Of a stretch of 64,000 nt of DNA, positions 52,508-59,857 are shown in pieces. This DNA comes from Myxococcales bacterium. GTDB lineage: Bacteria > Myxococcota_A > Polyangia > Polyangiales > Ga0077539. The first letter of the stretch is position 1. Every line of letters starts with the position of its first letter. Under the pieces are notes generated by a model. The model was not told the origin of the DNA, made no database searches, and worked only from the letters and a program-made list of their open reading frames with translations. The position numbers and the translations under genes were made by a program. The DNA lies in the NCBI GenBank assembly GCA_030652255.1, contig JAUSAZ010000089.1, forward strand, positions 92,829 through 156,828. The letters run 5' to 3'.

Positions 52508-53911
52508 ATGATGCGGGATAGACGAATGGGCGCCGTGGGTCTGCGACCGTACCGCGAGGGTCTTGCCCTCGGGCTCCTGGCCGGACTGCTGCTGCCTGCG
52601 TGCGGTTCGACGACCACCAGCACCTCGACGGACGCCCCTGATGTCGGCGCGCCCGATGTCGGCGCCCCGACGCCGCCCCTCTGCGTCGTCGGTCGGAGCA
52701 AGTCGTGCGGGTGTCCCGATGGACGCACCGGTGCGCAGGTCTGCGCCTCCGACGGCACCTTCGGCGCCTGCATCTGCACGGCCCCGCCCGAATCCGACGC
52801 GGGCGTGGTCACTCCGAACCTCGACGTGCCGCCGGCCGACGTCCCCGTCGCGCCCATCGACGTCCCCGTCGCGCCCGTCGACGTCCCCGCTCCCACCGAG
52901 GCGGGGTCCGTCGACGCAGGCAGCGCGCCGTCGATCACCATCGGCAGCAGCACCACGCAGAGCCTCGTGGACGCCTTCGCGGTCCCCGCGGGCATCATCG
53001 TCGTGACCGCCGACGCCGTGGTGCTCCGCGGGCGCGACGGCGCCGAGATCGCCCGCTGGACGTCCGCCAGGGAGATCACCGCCGCCGCCTTCGACGGCAC
53101 GTACCTCGCCGTCGCCGATCGGGCGGCGATGACGGCGCTGTCCCCCGCCCTCGCGGTGCTCGGCACGGCCAACGTGACCGACGCCTGCGCGCAGGTCGTC
53201 TTCGTCGGCGGCGCCCGCGCGGTCTGCGGCCCCGCCAACGACTGGGACCGCGTGTTCGACACCTACCAGCTCCCGGCGATGCGCCGCCTCAACCGCTCCG
53301 CCCCGTTCACCTACCACGGCATCCCGATGCGCCGCGTCCCCGGGCGCGACGACTTCACCACCGTCACCACGGGCTTGTCCCCGTCGGACATCAACGTCTA
53401 CCGGGTCGCGGCCTCCCACGCCGCGCTGTACATGGGCGAGTCGCCCTACCACGGGGCCTTCCCGGTCACGAACACGTACGCGTTCGTCGGCCTGCCCGCG
53501 ACCCACGTCGTCACGGTCAGCGGGGTCATCCTCGACATCTACCCCCCGACCTGCGTCCCGATGGACGGGCGCTTCGGCACCGGGTGCTTCGTCCGCGACG
53601 GCAACCTCGGCACCCTCCGCTCGGGCGAGAGCTTCGTCGCGCTGACGGAGGTGTCCGCGACGGCCATCGCGGCGCTGGTCGGCACGGGCACGGGCTTCAG
53701 CTCGCCCGCCTGCGCCGGCGGCTGCACGCTCCAGCGGATCGAGGTCGCCGCGCGCACCGTGACCTCCACCCGCGCGCACACCATCGCCGGCGTCGCGGCC
53801 GTGGTCGTCGCCCGCCACGACCCCTACGCCGACCGCTTCGTGCTCGGCTTCCGCAGCGGGTCGGACCCCTTCCGCCCCGCGGGGTACCGGGTCGAGCTGC
53901 TCGCGTACTGA
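52508..53911 (+). CDS. Lipoprotein with a predicted beta-propeller-like body
   Basis: A 467-residue lipoprotein. ATG 52508 starts a leader whose LLAGLLLPAC is the lipobox. A spacer of APDVG and VPVAPVDVP repeats surrounds a four-cysteine motif (CVVGRSKSCGCPDGRTGAQVC). From about residue 145, repeating strands with VVVTADAVVLRGRDG and AFDGTYLAVADR-type units suggest a propeller, with a late disulfide-rich patch (SPACAGGCTLQ). No catalytic motif is seen. It probably sits on the outer membrane. Frame extension upstream to 52103 is a shadow of the Sel1 gene. Confidence 0.8.
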   Translation: MMRDRRMGAVGLRPYREGLALGLLAGLLLPACGSTTTSTSTDAPDVGAPDVGAPTPPLCVVGRSKSCGCPDGRTGAQVCASDGTFGACICTAPPESDAGVVTPNLDVPPADVPVAPIDVPVAPVDVPAPTEAGSVDAGSAPSITIGSSTTQSLVDAFAVPAGIIVVTADAVVLRGRDGAEIARWTSAREITAAAFDGTYLAVADRAAMTALSPALAVLGTANVTDACAQVVFVGGARAVCGPANDWDRVFDTYQLPAMRRLNRSAPFTYHGIPMRRVPGRDDFTTVTTGLSPSDINVYRVAASHAALYMGESPYHGAFPVTNTYAFVGLPATHVVTVSGVILDIYPPTCVPMDGRFGTGCFVRDGNLGTLRSGESFVALTEVSATAIAALVGTGTGFSSPACAGGCTLQRIEVAARTVTSTRAHTIAGVAAVVVARHDPYADRFVLGFRSGSDPFRPAGYRVELLAY

Positions 53912-53945
53912 GCCCGCGCGCTCGGCCGCGTCCAGCGCCGGCCGC

Positions 53946-54018
53946 GGCGACCACGAGCGCCGCGGCGACCGCGACGCCATGCGCCTGCGGGGCCTCGACC
54001 CGGGCCAACGGGGTGTCG
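53946..54018 (+). pseudogene. Decayed copy of the Sel1 gene 3' end
   Basis: The 21 bases at 53946-53966 are identical to 52116-52136, and 53967-54016 match 52221-52270 (the end of the Sel1 gene and a few bases beyond it) with few mismatches. The intervening 84 bases of the gene (28 codons) are missing. The relic has no start of its own and cannot encode a Sel1 domain. It indicates a duplication of the locus followed by decay. The rest of the 400-bp gap between 53912 and 54312 has no other recognisable gene. Confidence 0.75.
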
Positions 54019-54282
54019 ATCCAGCCTCGCCCGTCGGCACCGCGGCGGGGCCGCGGGATCGGCGATCAGTACCCCGCGAGGTCGTCGCCGCGTCGACCCG
54101 GGGCAGCCCCGAAGGGCCGACGCGCACGCACGCCCCATCCGAGGGGTTTCCCCCCACGGCCAGCGCCGCCCGGTGAGTCACCCGCGCCCGGTGTACGCGG
54201 CCCCGCGCGGTGGCCCGCATTCTGCTCAGTCTCAGCCTGCCCACCGCCCGGTCCCCATCTGCGGATCGACGGGGGCGTGTGT

Positions 54283-54298
54283 CGTCGCGCGAGCGACG
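54283..54298 (+). promoter_or_regulatory. Stem-loop directly upstream of the small membrane-protein gene
   Basis: CGTCGC (54283-54288) pairs with GCGACG (54293-54298) around a GCGA tetraloop of the very stable GNRA type. The stem ends at the GGAGAG ribosome-binding site, 14 bases from ATG 54313, so it could modulate translation. Confidence 0.4.
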
Positions 54299-54312
54299 GA
54301 GAGCGAACGCCA

Positions 54313-54486
54313 ATGTCCTTCGGACTCTACATGGTCGGCTTCTTGATGGTGATCGGCGGCCTCATCTACGCCGCGGTGCTGGCCCACGTGCCGACGGCCT
54401 TCATCGGCGTAGGCGCGATCATCCTGATCGGCATCGCCATCCTCACCGGCGTGAAGGCCACGCGGCAGAGGGACTCCGCGAACTGA
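54313..54486 (+). CDS. Small two-helix membrane protein
   Basis: A 57-residue protein with two hydrophobic segments (YMVGFLMVIGGLIYAAVLA, about 6-24, and FIGVGAIILIGIAILTGV, about 30-47) and a basic C-terminus (KATRQRDSAN). GGAGAG sits about ten bases before the ATG. Short inner-membrane proteins of this kind are common but I do not recognise a family. A hairpin lies at its ribosome site. Confidence 0.8.
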   Translation: MSFGLYMVGFLMVIGGLIYAAVLAHVPTAFIGVGAIILIGIAILTGVKATRQRDSAN

Positions 54487-54547
54487 CGCACGCGGCGAGG
54501 CCTCCGCGGCATCCTCCCCCCTTCCACGGCGGCGCGATGCTCCCGTC

Positions 54548-54793
54548 TTGAGCCCCGCCGCCCTCATGACGCTGATCGTGCTGGCCTTCCCCGGGTCGGC
54601 GCACCTGCTGCGCCTCGACGTGGTGACGCTGCTCACCCGCGCGGCGGACGCAGCGGGCGTTCCGGCGCCCCTCCTCGGCGTCGCGCGCCGCTTCGGGATG
54701 TCCTGCACCCGCGGCCCGTGCGCCCCGCTCAGCCGGGCCCGTGCGCCGCATACCAGGGCGCATAAAGCGTGTTCTTCGCGAGGCGGCGATTGA
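54548..54793 (+). CDS. Possible small hypothetical protein (doubtful)
   Basis: An 81-codon frame from TTG 54548 (or ATG 54566) with G/C-biased third positions through its first 50 codons (LIVLAFPGSAHLLRLDVVTL), which favours coding. The last third overlaps the convergent, better-supported gene at 54729-55079 and becomes low-complexity. There is no strong ribosome site. It could be a genuine small protein whose true end differs or a chance frame. Confidence 0.3.
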   Translation: MSPAALMTLIVLAFPGSAHLLRLDVVTLLTRAADAAGVPAPLLGVARRFGMSCTRGPCAPLSRARAPHTRAHKACSSRGGD

Positions 54794-55079
54794 GGTCCGG
54801 TGAGCCGTCGGTCCACCAGACCGGGCCGCGCTCGCCGAGGGCCACCTTCGCGGCGTGCACCCGCGCCCGCGCGGCGCGCAGTGCCCCGTCGTCGCTCGCC
54901 CGCAGGGCCCGGCTGACGGCCCGCCGGGCGTCCATGAGCTCGCCCACGAGCCCGGCCCGCACGTCGTCGGCGAGCGCGGGGTTGGCCCGCCGCCACAGGC
55001 GCCCGCGCACGACGAGGTAGCGCCCGTCGGGCGTGACGAGCGGCGCCGTGGGGGCGGGACGTGCGCGCGCCGTGGGCAT
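54729..55079 (-). CDS. Conserved small hypothetical protein
   Basis: A 116-residue protein that I recall as widespread in proteobacteria: a short strand pair (GRYLVVRGRLWRR), then long helices (ALADDVRAGLVGELMDARR; ARARVHAAKVALGERGPVWW) and the closing WWTDGSPDLNRRLAKNTLY motif. Function unknown. ATG 55079 fits the recalled length. It lies just downstream, in its own direction, of the MITE-like element at 55154-55295, which is found next to its start. Confidence 0.8.
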   Translation of the reverse strand: MPTARARPAPTAPLVTPDGRYLVVRGRLWRRANPALADDVRAGLVGELMDARRAVSRALRASDDGALRAARARVHAAKVALGERGPVWWTDGSPDLNRRLAKNTLYAPWYAAHGPG

Positions 55080-55153
55080 TCTCCCCGGATACCTTCGGCT
55101 CCGCGACCCCGCCGCAAGGCCGCCACCCTCGCTCGCACCCTCTCAGAGTGTGT

Positions 55154-55295
55154 CTGACCCTGTTTCTCAGCGAACTCGCGTCAGATCCGCGTCGCCCTGC
55201 GGCGTCCGCTCTCCCTTGCGTAGCAGGGGCTACGCGCGGTCGAGCGTCCTTGCAGAGCTCGCGGCTCTTAGCGATTTCACCGAGAAAAGGGTCAG
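55154..55295. mobile_element. MITE/REP-like inverted-repeat element
   Basis: A 142-bp element is bounded by CTGACCCTGTTTCTC (55154-55168) and its inverted match GAGAAAAGGGTCAG (55282-55295), differing by one bulge. Inside lies a strong hairpin, GCGTAGC (55218-55224) with GCTACGC (55229-55235), and further self-complementary stretches. No transposase is encoded, so it would be a non-autonomous element. The 426-bp gap that holds it (55080-55505) otherwise contains no gene I can support. Confidence 0.6.
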
Positions 55296-55505
55296 CCACC
55301 CTCTCAAGGTGCCCTCCGCGGCCCCGCGCCGCTTCGAGCGAGGGCCCAGGCGGGCGGGAGAATCATCCGTGGGGTGATGGAGCGGATAAGAAATCTCCCG
55401 CCCTGTCTCGTCTCACTGCCTGAGCGGTGTGACGAGATGGGGCTGTCCATTCGGGGGCGGCGCCGCCGTCACGGCCAACTCATACCAACGGGAGCAACGA
55501 CATCG

Positions 55506-55874
55506 ATGCGTGGAGTGATCAACTGGAAGTCCGTTCTGTTCGCGGGGCTCGTCTCCCTGGCGCTGATGCCTGCGGCGGCGCAGGCCGGCAGCGGCCCGTC
55601 ATTCTGCTGGGACGAGGCGCGCAACCCAGGCGGCGCCAACCGCTGCACCAACAGCCAGCAGTGCGACGGCGCACGCACGTGCAGCGCCGCGGGCTGGTGC
55701 CAGGGCACCGCGCGCACCCCGAACCCCGGCCCCAAGGGTCCGAACTACTGCTGGGACGAGGCGCGCAACCCCGGCGGCGCCAACCGCTGCACCAACAGCC
55801 AGCAGTGCGACGGCGCGCGCACGTGCAGCGCCGCGGGCTGGTGCCAGGGCACGGCCGGCCACGTCAGCCGTTGA
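55506..55874 (+). CDS. Secreted protein with two tandem cysteine modules
   Basis: A 122-residue protein starting at ATG 55506. A signal peptide ends LALMPAAAQA; the frame is open further upstream to 55374 but only Arg-rich sequence precedes. The mature part is two near-identical ~45-residue modules of the form FCWDEARNPGGANRC then TNSQQCDGARTC, each with five to six cysteines, joined by a Thr/Pro linker. The modules differ at two DNA positions over 104 bp, so the duplication is recent. No known domain recognised; small secreted cysteine-rich proteins often bind glycans or act as toxins. Confidence 0.8.
   Translation: MRGVINWKSVLFAGLVSLALMPAAAQAGSGPSFCWDEARNPGGANRCTNSQQCDGARTCSAAGWCQGTARTPNPGPKGPNYCWDEARNPGGANRCTNSQQCDGARTCSAAGWCQGTAGHVSR
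55605..55852 (+). repeat. Tandem 104-bp coding repeat
   Basis: The 104 bp at 55605-55708 recur at 55749-55852 (offset 144 bp, 48 codons) with two differences, both synonymous or near-synonymous. This is the internal duplication of the secreted cysteine-module gene. Confidence 0.9.
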
Positions 55875-55905
55875 TGCCCCCGTCGGCGTACTGATCCCTC
55901 CTCCC

Positions 55906-57651
55906 TCACGCTCCGTTTCGACAACAAAGCACGCCACCGTTTGCGGACCCGACCTTGGTCACGACGCGGCTCTCGGAGGCTCGACCCTCGCAGCGCCAGG
56001 TGGTGCCGGGGATGGACTCGCAGTTGTCGCCCGGGCATCGATCGAGGCCGTCGCACTCGGTCGGTGCGCTGTACCCGATCGTCCCGCACCCGAAGAAGTC
56101 GTTGTTGAGATCATCCGACTCGCGGCAATCGAGCGAGCAGGTGGAGGGCCTGCAGTCGTCCACGCAGGCCGACGGGGCGCAGCGGTCACCCGTGTCGGTG
56201 TGGGATGGGAGCGCGCAGCGGAAGCATCCGGGGCCGGAGACCGCCGCCGCGAAGAAGGCGCGGGCCGGAAACGCGCTGGCGGCGCAGCCCGCGTTGGCCG
56301 TGCGCGGCATGACCTCTCCGCCGCGGCAGACGTGCCAGCCGAAGGCGCAGAGGTTGGACGACGCGCAGCCCGCGCCGTCGGCCGGGGCGGCGGTCGAGCT
56401 GTTGCCCAGCGTGTCGCAGGCCGCCGCGGTCGACCGCGGGACCGCAGGGAAGATGCCGGGGAGCGCCCAGGGCCCCGCGCACGCCGCGATGTGGGGGAAG
56501 GCGGTGCGGTCGGTGAACGCTTCGCGGGTGCCGTCGGCGCATCCGACGTCGTCGACGCTCATGGCGGGCACGCAGGCCCCCTGCGCGCAGCGGCTCCCCG
56601 CCGCGCAGACGTCACCGCTGGGGCCGCATCCCTCCGTCGATCCAGGCCACACGTAGCCCGCGATCTGCTCGAAGAGGTACCCGCGGTCGGTCAGCAGGTC
56701 GCGCTCGTCCGCGCGCGTGGTGTAGTAGCGGTCGGAGGTGCTCGGGTCGTAGAGCCGGTAGAGGGGGACGGTGCCGCAGCGGCCCGGGGTCGCCGGTGAC
56801 ACGATGTACCCGAGGATCCCTTCGCGCGAGCCGTGCCCCTCGCAGCCCTCCCGCAGGCTGTAGAGGATCGCGTCGTCGCTCGCGCGGCAGAGGTACAAGG
56901 GCAGCAGGTCGCGCCGGGGCGTCGGGGAGACAGAGAACACCTCGCGCGCCGCGACGGACTGGTCGCCGCAGCACGGCGGCGTCGCGGGCGTCGTCGTGAG
57001 CGCGGTGCGCCTCGCGCGGTTGACGAAGCGGGTGACCGGGGCGCGGCTCCCCTCGTCGCAGCGGTCGATGCAGGCCTCCGCGGGGCGCGCGCAGGTGCTC
57101 CCCGTGGCGGGGGGCGGGTCGTCGGGGCCGATCGGTCGGAGCGTCGCGGCCGGGCGCACCTCAGAGGCACACTCCTGCGCTTCGCACGAAAAGCCCGGGA
57201 GGCAGGGGGGCTGAAGGCTGCAGCGGTAGTCGAGCACCAGGGGGAGAAGGAGCTTCTGGCCCGTGATGAAGGCGGTGAGCGCCGAGGCCTCGAGCGAGCG
57301 CGTGGCGGCCTCGTCGCGCAGCCGGGCGCGGGCGATGACGCGGACGCGGCCGGAGGAGCCGGCCCGCGGCACGACGCCGAAGGTGAGCGGGAGGGTGAAG
57401 CGACCACCCGCCGCTCCGACGATGGGAAGGCGGGCGCGGTCCCAGGTGGTGAGCGCGTCCTCGCTCTGCACCTCGACCTCCACCGCCTCGATGGGAAGCC
57501 CCTCCGCGGGCTCCGTCGACACCACCACGAGGAGCTGGGTGACGGGGGCGTCTGCGCAGCGCGCGATGCCGCATGCCAGCGCGAGCAGCACGGCGGAGCG
57601 GACCGCCGTGTAGCGAGCGGGGTGGGTTGTCCTCGGCCCGGAGCGATGCAT
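55906..57651 (-). CDS. Secreted or lipid-anchored cysteine-rich protein with a DUF5648-like module
   Basis: A 581-residue protein. The leader (AVRSAVLLALAC) may be a signal or lipoprotein leader, though the lipobox is not ideal. A beta-rich domain (about 35-150) precedes a cysteine-rich body. A VPLYRLYDPSTSDRYYTTR segment with GYLFEQIAGYVWPG fits the DUF5648 repeat seen in secreted proteins, and a terminal block of cysteines (RCAPSACVDDCRPSTCSLDC) has EGF-like spacing. ATG 57651 is chosen over 57663 and 57669, which are also in frame with weak ribosome sites. Ligand unknown. Confidence 0.75.
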   Translation of the reverse strand: MHRSGPRTTHPARYTAVRSAVLLALACGIARCADAPVTQLLVVVSTEPAEGLPIEAVEVEVQSEDALTTWDRARLPIVGAAGGRFTLPLTFGVVPRAGSSGRVRVIARARLRDEAATRSLEASALTAFITGQKLLLPLVLDYRCSLQPPCLPGFSCEAQECASEVRPAATLRPIGPDDPPPATGSTCARPAEACIDRCDEGSRAPVTRFVNRARRTALTTTPATPPCCGDQSVAAREVFSVSPTPRRDLLPLYLCRASDDAILYSLREGCEGHGSREGILGYIVSPATPGRCGTVPLYRLYDPSTSDRYYTTRADERDLLTDRGYLFEQIAGYVWPGSTEGCGPSGDVCAAGSRCAQGACVPAMSVDDVGCADGTREAFTDRTAFPHIAACAGPWALPGIFPAVPRSTAAACDTLGNSSTAAPADGAGCASSNLCAFGWHVCRGGEVMPRTANAGCAASAFPARAFFAAAVSGPGCFRCALPSHTDTGDRCAPSACVDDCRPSTCSLDCRESDDLNNDFFGCGTIGYSAPTECDGLDRCPGDNCESIPGTTWRCEGRASESRVVTKVGSANGGVLCCRNGA

Positions 57652-57753
57652 CACCTCGACCATTACCATCGGAGCGCCCGCGCGTGCTTCCAGCACGTCC
57701 CTCGCCAGGCGCGTCGGGGGGGGGGAGGAGGTCAGCGGCGCGACGTCACACGC

Positions 57754-58497
57754 TCAGCGCCCGTCGAAGCGGCCGTTGAAGCCGCGGTCGGTGCTGCAGT
57801 GGGTCTCCTGCGGGCCGCCGCACCACTCGTGCGTGCTGCAGCAGCGGCCGGGCGCGCAGCTGGCGTTCGCGAACGACGGACCGCAGCGGTGGTCGGGGCG
57901 TTCGCTGGCGGCCGGCGCGGGCGGCGCAGGGGCGGGAGCGCCGCCGACCGGGAGGAGGCTCCAGAGCTGACCGGAGACGTTCTGGCAGCGGTCCATGAAG
58001 GCCGCGCCGCCGTGGACGGGGGAGCTCGACTGGTTGCCTTCAAGGCACTCGCCGTCGCCCCGGAAGGAGGTGCGAAGGCGGAAGTTGTTGCCTTCGCGCA
58101 CGAGCCGCCAGAGCTGACCGGAGACGTTCTGGCAGCGGTCCAGGAAGGCCGCGCCGCCGTGCACGGGGGAGCTCGACTGGTTGCCTTCGAGGCACATCTC
58201 CTGGCCCTGGAACTGCGTCCGGAGACGGTAGAGGCCACCCGCGACGGGCTCGAAGCTCCAGGACTGTCCCGAGACGCCCTGGCAGCGGTCCATGAAGGCC
58301 GCGCCGCCGTGCACGGGGGAGCTCGACTGGTTGCCCTCGAGGCACTCGCCGGCGCCGCGAAACGCGGTCTGGAGCTTGTACCAACGGCCCGCGACGGGCA
58401 TCTGCGGCTGCGCGGTCTGCGCGTGCGCGGCCGCGCTGAAGAGCATCGCGAACAGACCGGCCGGAACCACCGAAAGCATGAAGGCTGCGCGTTTCAT
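57754..58497 (-). CDS. Secreted ricin-like lectin with a hevein-like C-terminal domain
   Basis: A 247-residue secreted protein. A signal peptide ends LFSAAAHAQ; AAGGAGA lies before ATG 58497. Three ~49-residue modules (WYKLQTAFRGAGECLEGNQ, then SSSPVHGGAAFMDRCQ, then SGQSWSF), whose DNA repeats at 57961, 58108 and 58258 are nearly identical, form a ricin-type beta-trefoil, which binds sugars. After an Ala/Pro linker the C-terminus has RCGPSFANASCAPGRCC and CGGPQETHC, the cysteine pattern of chitin-binding hevein domains. It probably binds chitin or galactose-type glycans of prey or matrix. No catalytic domain. Confidence 0.88.
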   Translation of the reverse strand: MKRAAFMLSVVPAGLFAMLFSAAAHAQTAQPQMPVAGRWYKLQTAFRGAGECLEGNQSSSPVHGGAAFMDRCQGVSGQSWSFEPVAGGLYRLRTQFQGQEMCLEGNQSSSPVHGGAAFLDRCQNVSGQLWRLVREGNNFRLRTSFRGDGECLEGNQSSSPVHGGAAFMDRCQNVSGQLWSLLPVGGAPAPAPPAPAASERPDHRCGPSFANASCAPGRCCSTHEWCGGPQETHCSTDRGFNGRFDGR

Positions 58498-58839
58498 CGA
58501 TTGTCTCCTTGGATGGGTGCGACATGGCATCGCAGCCGCCCGATGAGTCGAAGGTCCCCGCCGCGATTCTCATGGCCCCTCACGATTTTCTCCCGCCGCC
58601 CGGAACCGAGCGCCTCCGGTGGCGTGAACCACCCGATCCGGGGATACGAAATCATGACCGCGTCCGCGGGTGCGGCGCGGCGCGCGGCGGTGGTACACCT
58701 CTCCGCGACCTTGGGGGTCGACACCATGCCGGACGATTCCATCGGACTCCCCCCTCGCACCGAACCTGCGTGCGCTGCTCGTGAAGCGTCGCCCCGACGC
58801 GCGCGACGCCTTCACCCCGGCCGCTGCGGAGGCGCCGCG
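58498..58839. other. Intergenic region between the lectin and the PEGA-protein gene
   Basis: A 342-bp gap between divergently transcribed genes. Several overlapping frames are shadows. No strong hairpin or repeat was seen; it must hold two promoters. It includes the ribosome site GGAGG before ATG 58840. Confidence 0.5.
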
Positions 58840-59802
58840 ATGAGCCAGCGGGCTACGTCACGCGCCGCCCGCCTGCTCACCGTCGCCGCGCTCGGCGCGG
58901 GCGCGATCGTCGTTGCGGTGGCCGCGCCGGGGCGCGCCGCGTGGGCGCAGGTCGTCCCCACCGCGACGCCCGATGCGCAGGCGCGCGCCGACTTCGACGA
59001 GGGGGTTCGCCACGCGCGCGAGCAGCGCTGGCCCGACGCGCTCGCGGCCTTCGAGCGCTCCCGCGCGCGGGTCGATCGCCCCAACGCCGCCCTCAATGTC
59101 GCCCTCGCCCTGCGCCAGCTCGGGCGGCTGCGCGCCGCGCGACAGGTGCTGCGCGAGTGCATCGCGATGCCGCAGACCGCCGCCGAGCCCGACCTCGGAC
59201 GCGACGCCGCGCTCCTCCTCGGGCTGGTCATCGACGCGATCGCCACCGTGTCGCTCGTCGTCGATCCGGCCGACGCGACGGTGCGGGTCGACGGCGAGGC
59301 CGCGCCCCATCCGCGCGCGCTGGAGCTCGACCCCGGCGATCACGCCTTCGTGGTGAGCGCGCCCGGGCGCGCCGACGAGACCTTCGCGATGGCGCTGCGC
59401 GTGGGAGAGCGGGCCGCGCGGACGGTGCGCCTCCGCGAGCTCCCCGCGCGGGTCGAGGTGCAGGTGACGCCGTCCGACGCGGAGGTCTACGTCAACGACG
59501 CCCTCCTCGGGCGCGGGGCGGTGCGCTGGGAGGGCGCCGCGGGCACCGTTCGACTGCGCGCGACCCGCGTCGACCACGACGCCCTGGCGCGCGATCTGGT
59601 CGTCGCCCCTGGCACCCTGGTGACCGAGCGCTTCAGTCTCTCGCTCACGCCGCGCCCCCTTCACACGCGGCCGTGGCTCTGGGGCGGCATCGCGATCGCG
59701 GCGGCCGTCGTCGCGGGGGTGACCACGGCCATCGTGCTCGCGACGAACGGGAGCGACGCGGCGGACGGCGGCTCCACCGGCGCGGTGCTCTACGCGCGGT
59801 GA
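58840..59802 (+). CDS. PEGA-domain and TPR-like envelope protein
   Basis: A 320-residue protein. The signal peptide ends RAAWAQ. Residues about 45-125 are helical TPR-like repeats (ADFDEGVRHAREQRWPDALAAFERSR), followed by PEGA-type beta modules (VSLVVDPADATVRVDGEAAPH; VEVQVTPSDAEVYVNDALLGRG), and a C-terminal membrane helix (WGGIAIAAAVVAGVTTAIVLA). PEGA proteins commonly partner with Ser/Thr kinases in this phylum. GGAGG six bases upstream supports ATG 58840. It converges with the adjacent kinase gene, with a 55-bp gap. Periplasmic and envelope-linked. Confidence 0.85.
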   Translation: MSQRATSRAARLLTVAALGAGAIVVAVAAPGRAAWAQVVPTATPDAQARADFDEGVRHAREQRWPDALAAFERSRARVDRPNAALNVALALRQLGRLRAARQVLRECIAMPQTAAEPDLGRDAALLLGLVIDAIATVSLVVDPADATVRVDGEAAPHPRALELDPGDHAFVVSAPGRADETFAMALRVGERAARTVRLRELPARVEVQVTPSDAEVYVNDALLGRGAVRWEGAAGTVRLRATRVDHDALARDLVVAPGTLVTERFSLSLTPRPLHTRPWLWGGIAIAAAVVAGVTTAIVLATNGSDAADGGSTGAVLYAR

Positions 59803-59857
59803 TGGCCCGCGCATCCGGTAGATCGAGCGCTACGCCCGCCCCTGAGCGCCGCGCGGC

